A DNA stretch of 12,955 nt from assembly GCA_025362155.1 (NCBI GenBank), contig JANYHX010000225.1:1-12955 (forward strand), written 5' to 3'. Position 1 is the stretch's first letter; each line of letters opens with the position of its first letter. Under the pieces are notes generated by a model that did no database searches, was not told the origin of the DNA, and was given only the letters and a program-made list of their open reading frames with translations. The DNA is from Gallionella sp. GTDB lineage: Bacteria > Pseudomonadota > Gammaproteobacteria > Burkholderiales > Gallionellaceae. Positions 8,223 through 12,955 of this stretch are shown here, piece by piece. A program made the position numbers and the translations under genes.

Positions 8223-9715
8223 TGCAGCAACAACCCATCCTTGCCGCCGTTGACCTCGGCTCGAACAGTTTTCGGCTACAAGTCGCGCGGGTGGAGAGCG
8301 AGCAGCTCTACATGCTGGACGGTTTGCGCGAGCCGGTGCGGCTAGCCGCCGGACTCACCGCCGACAAATACCTTGATGCCCCAGCCCAGCAACGCGCCTT
8401 GACTGCGCTGGCGCGTTTTGCCGAACGCTTGCGCGATTTGCCACGCGAGGCAGTACGTGCGGTCGGCACTAACTCCTTGCGTGTGGCGAAAAATGCCGCC
8501 GACTTCATTCCGCAAGCGGAGCAAATATTGGGTTTTCCAATAGAGGTGATCGCCGGACGCGAGGAAGCCCGCCTGATCTATCTCGGCGTGGCGCATAGCT
8601 TGCCGCACTCGCAGGACAACCGGCTGGTAATGGATATCGGCGGGGGTTCTACCGAATTCATCATAGGCAATGGATACACACCGCTGAAACTGGAAAGCCT
8701 GTACATGGGCTGTGTCAGTTTCAGTAATCGCTTTTTCCCGGACGGGAAAATCACCAAACAAAATCTCAAACAAGCGGAACTCGCTGCGCGCAGCGAATTG
8801 CAAACCATCGTTGCCGATTACCACGGGCAGTGGCGGGAGGCGCTAGGTTCGTCGGGCACGGCCAAAGCCATCGCCGAAATACTGGAGCAGAATGGTTATA
8901 GCCAAGGTGGTATTACGCGCGATGGCCTCGAAAAATTACGCACCCATTTGCTCAATACGGGCGATGTAAAAAAACTCGATCTGCAAGGTCTGCGTCCGGA
9001 TCGCGTCGCCACGCTGGCAGGCGGCTTCGCAATCATGTACGCGGCTTTTTGTGAACTGGACATCACGGATATGGATGCCGCCTCCGGTGCGTTGCGCGAA
9101 GGCGTGCTGTACGACCTGTGGGGGCGTTTCCATGATAACGATGTGCGCGCTGTGACCGTGCAGCAATTCATGCAACGCTATCATGTCGATGCCAAACAAG
9201 CCGGGCGCGTGGCAAAACTGGCGGAAATATTTGCGCAGCAATTTTTTGGCAGCGAAAACGTTTCCGACAGCAAAAACTGGGAAGCTGCACTGCATTTACT
9301 GGATTGGGCAGCCAATCTGCACGAGATCGGCATCAGCGTCGCACACAGCGGCTACCACAAACACACGGCCTACATTCTTGCCAACGCCGACATGCCGGGC
9401 TTTTCAAAAAAAGAACAGGCGCGCCTGAGCCTGCTGACGCTGGCACAACGCGGTAACCTGAATAAGTTAAAGGGGCAGCTTAATAATATTGAAGATTTTA
9501 TTTTAGCGATGAGCTTGCGGCTGGCAGTGTTATTTTATCGAAACCGCAGTGATATTGGCTTGCCAGCCATGCAAGTACGGTGCAGTGGAATGGAATTTCA
9601 TCTTGCGATAGAGCCCGAATGGCTGGCACAAAATTCCCTGACTGAATCGGCATTGCAGGATGAAATAAAGCAGTGGAAGACCTTAGGGGTGGGTTTGCAG
9701 ATCCCCGTGGAATAA
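8222..9715 (+). CDS. ppx: Exopolyphosphatase of the Ppx/GppA family
   Basis: Ppx removes terminal phosphates from inorganic polyphosphate; the related GppA hydrolyses pppGpp. The N-terminal actin-like ATPase fold shows the phosphate 1 motif DLGSNSF (11-17), GTNSLRVAKN, the catalytic-site stretch AGREEARLIY (111-120, with the conserved glutamates) and the phosphate 2 motif DIGGGSTEF (138-146). The C-terminal half has the HD-like helical region, WAANLHEIGISVAHSGYHKH and ILANADMPGFSKKEQ, as in long Ppx proteins. The length of 497 residues is normal. The start is GTG at 8222, overlapping the phoU stop by one base, and it has no strong ribosome-binding site of its own, which suggests translational coupling. 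Ppx is preferred over GppA because of the length and the phoU context, but sequence alone does not exclude pppGpp activity. Confidence 0.92.
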   Translation: MQQQPILAAVDLGSNSFRLQVARVESEQLYMLDGLREPVRLAAGLTADKYLDAPAQQRALTALARFAERLRDLPREAVRAVGTNSLRVAKNAADFIPQAEQILGFPIEVIAGREEARLIYLGVAHSLPHSQDNRLVMDIGGGSTEFIIGNGYTPLKLESLYMGCVSFSNRFFPDGKITKQNLKQAELAARSELQTIVADYHGQWREALGSSGTAKAIAEILEQNGYSQGGITRDGLEKLRTHLLNTGDVKKLDLQGLRPDRVATLAGGFAIMYAAFCELDITDMDAASGALREGVLYDLWGRFHDNDVRAVTVQQFMQRYHVDAKQAGRVAKLAEIFAQQFFGSENVSDSKNWEAALHLLDWAANLHEIGISVAHSGYHKHTAYILANADMPGFSKKEQARLSLLTLAQRGNLNKLKGQLNNIEDFILAMSLRLAVLFYRNRSDIGLPAMQVRCSGMEFHLAIEPEWLAQNSLTESALQDEIKQWKTLGVGLQIPVE

Positions 9716-9796
9716 ACCAAGGGAATAAATTAGCGAGCGCGTCCCCTCGCTGCCCACCTTGCCTAAGAGTCACACCTGATTTTGCTCTAAGCAGGG

Positions 9797-11902
9797 TTAC
9801 GCCAATGTCCGAACGGATTTTTCCCTATCCCATAATCGTGTCTTTGCTGCGGCAATAAAGGCCTCTTTGTCGCTGGCATTCACAACACCTGCATCCTGTT
9901 CAATATTCGCTATTTCCAAAAGCGCTTTGCCGCCTTTGTCGACGGCAATGGCCTTGAGATGACCAAAAGCATCGCGCACAAAATCGATCGCCGCGCTTTC
10001 CCTGGACAATGATTTTACGCCTTCATCGGAAAGCACAACCGCGACTGCGTCGAAGATGACAGAAGGCGTCCCCGCCAATTGTCCGTCAGCTGCCAGCATC
10101 GACCCATCGGCCAGCTTGGCGCCGCCCACTTTGGGAGCGACGATTTTCACGCTAGCGCCCGCATCAGTCGCAGCCTGGGTAATCTTTTTAATGGCCGCCC
10201 CATCGGATCCATCTGCAATCAAAATACCAATGGAACGCCCCTTGAGAGTGTCTTTCATCTTGCCAATAATCTGCAAGGCGGGCGAAGCTCTCATCTGTTG
10301 CACAGGCATTGCAGGCTTGGGCGCATTGGGCATTTGCTCTAACGCAAGGCCGGCTGCGACACGGCGGGCCAGGTCTTCTTCGATATGCCGCAAATGACCC
10401 ACCATCGCTTCACGTATGTGCACATGCTCCACTTTGGATAGCTCGAACACTAACGCCGAGGCAATGTGCACCTGCTCAAACGAGGTTTGGCTTAGATAGA
10501 ACTGCCGTGCCTGACTGTAGTGGTCAGCAAAACTTTCGGCACGGATGCGCCCTTTTTCACCGGTTTCTTTGACTGCGGCACTATGAAAACCTTGGCTCGG
10601 TGTTTCGCGTGGCGAGTTTCCGGACAAGGAATTGGGCTCATAGGCAACACGCCCTGTCGGTTGCGCCATTTGCATATGTCCATCGCGTTGATGGTTGGCG
10701 AACGGGCACTTGGGTGCGTTGACCGGGATTTGGTGGAAATTAGCCGAGCCTAAGCGCGAAAGTTGAGTGTCGAGGTAGGAAAATAAGCGGCCTTGCAATA
10801 AGGGATCATTGGAGAAATCAATGCCAGGCACGACATGAGAAGGGCAGTAAGCCACTTGTTCGGTTTCAGCGAAAAAATTGTTCGGCCAGCGATCCAATAC
10901 CATGCGGCCGATTACTTTCAAGGGCACCAGTTCTTCGGGAATCAGCTTGGTCGCATCCAGATGATCGAAAGGGAATTGGTCTGCTTCCTCCTGGGTGAAA
11001 AGCTGCACCGCAAATTCCCACTCTGGAAAATTGCCCGCTTGAATGGCCTCGAACATATCGCGGCGATGAAAATCCTGATCAGCCCCGGCGAGCTTGACTG
11101 TCTCATCCCAGATGGTGGACTGCAAGCCGAGTTTGGGGCGCCAGTGAAATTTAACGAAGGTTGATTTACCGGCCTCATTAATCAGCCGAAAGCTATGCAC
11201 GCCAAAGCCTTCGATCATCCGCAACGAACGTGGCAGGGTGCGGTCTGACATGATCCACATCACCATGTGCATGGATTCCGGGGTGAGTGAAATGAAATCC
11301 CAAAAGGTGTCGTGTCCGGTCGCCGATTGTGGGAAGCCGCGGTCAGGTTCCATTTTTACGGCATGGATGAGGTCGGGGAATTTGATGGCATCCTGTATGA
11401 AAAAAACCGGAATGTTGTTGCCGACTAAATCCCAGTTGCCTTCCTTGGTGTAAAACTTGACCGCAAAGCCACGCACATCACGTGGCGTATCAACCGAACC
11501 GGCTCCGCCTGCGACAGTAGAAATGCGGGTAAAGACAGGCGTTTTTTCGCCCACTTCGGTAAGAATTCTGGCGGTAGTGTATTGCTGCAACGAAGTGGTC
11601 AGCTCGAAAAACCCATGCACGCCCGTGGCACGCGCGTGGACAATACGTTCGGGAATACGCTCGTGATCGAAATGGGTAATTTTTTCGCGGAGAATAAAAT
11701 CTTCCAGCAGCGTAGGGCCGTGGGGGTTGGCTCTCAGCGAGTTTTGATTATCGGCAAGGGCCACGCCTTGGTTGGTGGTGAGAGCGGGATGATCGCCACC
11801 CGCGAGTTGATGTAATTCGCCGCCCACAGCACTTTCTGCGGAAGGGGCATTTTTTTCCTGGTTGCGATTTCCGGAAGTGCCTTTCATAGTTACTTTGCTC
11901 AT
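9797..11902 (-). CDS. katE: Large-subunit catalase HPII (clade 2)
   Basis: KatE disproportionates hydrogen peroxide and is a haem tetramer in the cytoplasm. Active-site residues visible are His89 in [12 protein letters not shown], Asn162 in [11 protein letters not shown] and the proximal haem-ligand Tyr376 in [12 protein letters not shown]-terminal flavodoxin/DJ-1-like domain begins near residue 554 ([14 protein letters not shown]) and runs to about 690, which marks the large-subunit clade. At 701 residues it is shorter than E. coli HPII (753), mostly because of a shorter N-terminal arm. The residue aligned with E. coli His392, which is covalently bonded to the haem tyrosine there, is Cys353. 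The ATG at 11902 is preceded by AAAGGA eight bases upstream. It converges on ppx with an 81-base gap and is divergent from hfq. Confidence 0.95.
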   Translation of the reverse strand: MSKVTMKGTSGNRNQEKNAPSAESAVGGELHQLAGGDHPALTTNQGVALADNQNSLRANPHGPTLLEDFILREKITHFDHERIPERIVHARATGVHGFFELTTSLQQYTTARILTEVGEKTPVFTRISTVAGGAGSVDTPRDVRGFAVKFYTKEGNWDLVGNNIPVFFIQDAIKFPDLIHAVKMEPDRGFPQSATGHDTFWDFISLTPESMHMVMWIMSDRTLPRSLRMIEGFGVHSFRLINEAGKSTFVKFHWRPKLGLQSTIWDETVKLAGADQDFHRRDMFEAIQAGNFPEWEFAVQLFTQEEADQFPFDHLDATKLIPEELVPLKVIGRMVLDRWPNNFFAETEQVAYCPSHVVPGIDFSNDPLLQGRLFSYLDTQLSRLGSANFHQIPVNAPKCPFANHQRDGHMQMAQPTGRVAYEPNSLSGNSPRETPSQGFHSAAVKETGEKGRIRAESFADHYSQARQFYLSQTSFEQVHIASALVFELSKVEHVHIREAMVGHLRHIEEDLARRVAAGLALEQMPNAPKPAMPVQQMRASPALQIIGKMKDTLKGRSIGILIADGSDGAAIKKITQAATDAGASVKIVAPKVGGAKLADGSMLAADGQLAGTPSVIFDAVAVVLSDEGVKSLSRESAAIDFVRDAFGHLKAIAVDKGGKALLEIANIEQDAGVVNASDKEAFIAAAKTRLWDREKSVRTLA

Positions 11903-12105
11903 GATGAATTTCCTTTAATATTAATGGTGCTTTTGGCGGAGGTGGTGGATGCAATGGTTCGTGGCTAATGGGAGAGTCAGGAAGATGCCGGAACCCAACT
12001 GTGTTCATCTGTGCGTTGAGGCACGTTATACCAAATCGAACAACCGGTTTAATAAACTTCTATAGGCTCAATCGAACTCATCTAGAAATTTTCCGGCCAA
12101 ATATA

Positions 12106-12134
12106 TTCACAGCCGCCCTTTAATCCAGTAAAGT
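12106..12134 (+). promoter_or_regulatory. Candidate sigma70-type promoter for hfq
   Basis: TTCACA (12106-12111, 5 of 6 to TTGACA) and TAAAGT (12129-12134, 4 of 6 to TATAAT) are separated by exactly 17 bases. Initiation near 12141 would give a leader of about 27 bases. The rest of the 265-base katE-hfq spacer holds no ORF and no assignable katE promoter. Confidence 0.4.
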
Positions 12135-12167
12135 GCTACTCCTTTTCTAACTGACAAGAGCAATAAC

Positions 12168-12401
12168 ATGAGTGACAAAGGACAACAACTGCAAGACCCG
12201 TTTCTTAATATGCTGCGCAAAGAGCATGTTCAGGTGGCGATATATCTGGTGAATGGCATCAAGCTGCAAGGTCAGGTCGAATCGTTCGATCAGTATGTGA
12301 TCCTGCTGAAGAACACGGTAACCCAGATGGTCTATAAACATGCCATTTCAACGATTGTTCCGGCCCGCAATATCAACATTTCTCACGACGCCACTGAGTA
12401 A
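12168..12401 (+). CDS. hfq: RNA chaperone Hfq
   Basis: Hfq is a hexameric Sm-like protein that pairs small RNAs with mRNAs. The 77 residues contain the Sm1 motif ([20 protein letters not shown], continuing [10 protein letters not shown]) and the Sm2 motif with YKHAIST. Gln9 and Asp10 in LQDPFLN and Tyr56-Lys57-His58 match the proximal-face uridine pocket of E. coli Hfq. The rim patch is RKEH instead of E. coli RRER. The disordered tail is very short (about 8 residues after the core), as in many betaproteobacteria. A modest AAGAG lies upstream of the ATG. The TAA stop overlaps the hflX ATG by one base (TAATG), consistent with the common hfq-hflX operon. Confidence 0.97.
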   Translation: MSDKGQQLQDPFLNMLRKEHVQVAIYLVNGIKLQGQVESFDQYVILLKNTVTQMVYKHAISTIVPARNINISHDATE

Positions 12402-12955
12402 TGCAGCGTTCACCTTCCGGTGACCCCAAGCCCATGTCCGGTCAATCATCCGAGGCGGCAATACTGGTCAGTATTGATTTTGGCGAAAATGATCACAGCG
12501 AGAGTTTAGAAGAGTTGCGGTTGCTGGCCGAGACTGCCGGGGTACGCACTGTCGCCATTGTTGAAGCCAAGCGGCAGCGTCCGGACGCGGCGTTGTTTGC
12601 AGGCAGTGGCAAAGTGCAGGAAATCGCTGAACTTGCAGAGCGTATGGAAGTTCCGCTGATCATTTTTAATCATGACCTTTCCCCGGCGCAAATGCGCAAT
12701 CTGACTGCCAAGCTGAATACTCGAGTAATCGACCGGACCATGTTGATTCTGGATATTTTTGCGCAACGTGCACAAAGCCATGAGGGCAAGTTGCAGGTAG
12801 AGTTGGCACAACTTAAATATCTTGCTGCACGTCTGGTCGGACAGGGTGCAGATATGGGCCAGCAAAAATTTGCGGTAGGCGCGCGTGGCCCGGGGGAAAC
12901 CAAGCTGGAACTGGACAGGCGAAAGCTGGATAAGCGCGTGCATTTATTGAAAGAG
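12401..12955 (+). CDS. hflX: GTPase HflX, N-terminal part (runs off the window)
   Basis: HflX binds the large ribosomal subunit and splits stalled or stress-damaged ribosomes using GTP. The open frame of 185 codons starts at the ATG overlapping the hfq stop and is still open at the window end. It begins [10 protein letters not shown] and then carries the N-terminal domain (AILVSIDFGEN, ELRLLAETAGVRTVAIVEAK, LFAGSGKVQEI), the helical middle region (VIDRTMLILDIFAQRAQSHE, continuing GKLQVELAQLKYLAARL) and the glycine-rich GARGPGETKLELDRRKL that precedes the G domain. The G1-G4 GTPase motifs would lie beyond the right edge. An in-frame ATG at codon 12 could be an alternative start, but the coupled ATG at 12401 is preferred. 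Confidence 0.95.
   Translation, partial: MQRSPSGDPKPMSGQSSEAAILVSIDFGENDHSESLEELRLLAETAGVRTVAIVEAKRQRPDAALFAGSGKVQEIAELAERMEVPLIIFNHDLSPAQMRNLTAKLNTRVIDRTMLILDIFAQRAQSHEGKLQVELAQLKYLAARLVGQGADMGQQKFAVGARGPGETKLELDRRKLDKRVHLLKE

Noticed and set aside
9733..9752. AGCGAG...CTCGCT hairpin between the convergent ppx and katE genes as a terminator.
   Set aside because: The stem is only 6 bp with an 8-base loop and no T-run on either strand, so an intrinsic terminator is not supported.
9800..9822. The 3' end of katE contains AAATCCGTTCG, the same word that opens the recG element, suggesting a third insertion.
   Set aside because: The encoded [11 protein letters not shown] fits the usual C-terminal ending of large catalases, no inverted partner follows within the spacer, and an 11-base match is weak alone.
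12059..12088. TCTATAG...ATCTAGA in the katE-hfq spacer as an OxyR-type operator.
   Set aside because: The spacing and half-sites do not fit the ATAG-based OxyR pattern well enough.

Overview
The window reads as chromosomal DNA of a betaproteobacterium. An origin near Gallionellaceae/Nitrosomonadales is inferred from the gene set and protein character and is not proven. Most of it is conserved housekeeping sequence: recG, ridA, pgm, rpiA, phoU, ppx, katE, hfq and the start of hflX. The left 2 kb is an eroding accessory patch.

Layout. Positions 1-199 hold one end of an IS3-family insertion sequence. Its first transposase ORF runs leftward off the window. It sits inside a membrane acyltransferase gene (200-616, minus), of which only the N-terminal third remains here. 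A gene-free stretch (617-971) contains a MITE-like element with perfect 15-bp terminal inverted repeats and a palindromic core. A TIGR03790-type secreted protein follows (978-2009, plus), broken by an in-frame amber codon. Next come three minus-strand genes: recG (2033-4225), ridA (4351-4737) and pgm (4809-6599). Divergently transcribed are rpiA (6763-7422) and a tightly coupled phoU-ppx pair (7515-9715) behind a candidate Pho-box promoter. katE (9797-11902, minus) converges on ppx. hfq and hflX (12168 to the end, plus) overlap by one base.

The most unusual signal lies inside two unrelated housekeeping genes. RecG carries an extra segment of roughly 45-55 residues between helicase motifs II and III. 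Pgm carries an extra segment of about 53 residues just before the strand FRIKF. In both cases the extra DNA is rich in inverted repeats and keeps the reading frame. The RecG element ends in CCGTTCG/CGAACGG and shares words with the palindrome in the 695-823 element. This looks like small palindromic elements that insert into coding DNA and are translated, comparable in concept to the Rickettsia palindromic elements.

Functionally, phoU and ppx join phosphate sensing to polyphosphate breakdown under likely PhoB control. pgm and rpiA supply sugar-phosphate interconversion, recG replication-fork repair, ridA enamine/imine detoxification, katE peroxide removal, and hfq-hflX RNA-based regulation and ribosome rescue. 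No tRNA, rRNA or CRISPR array was seen.
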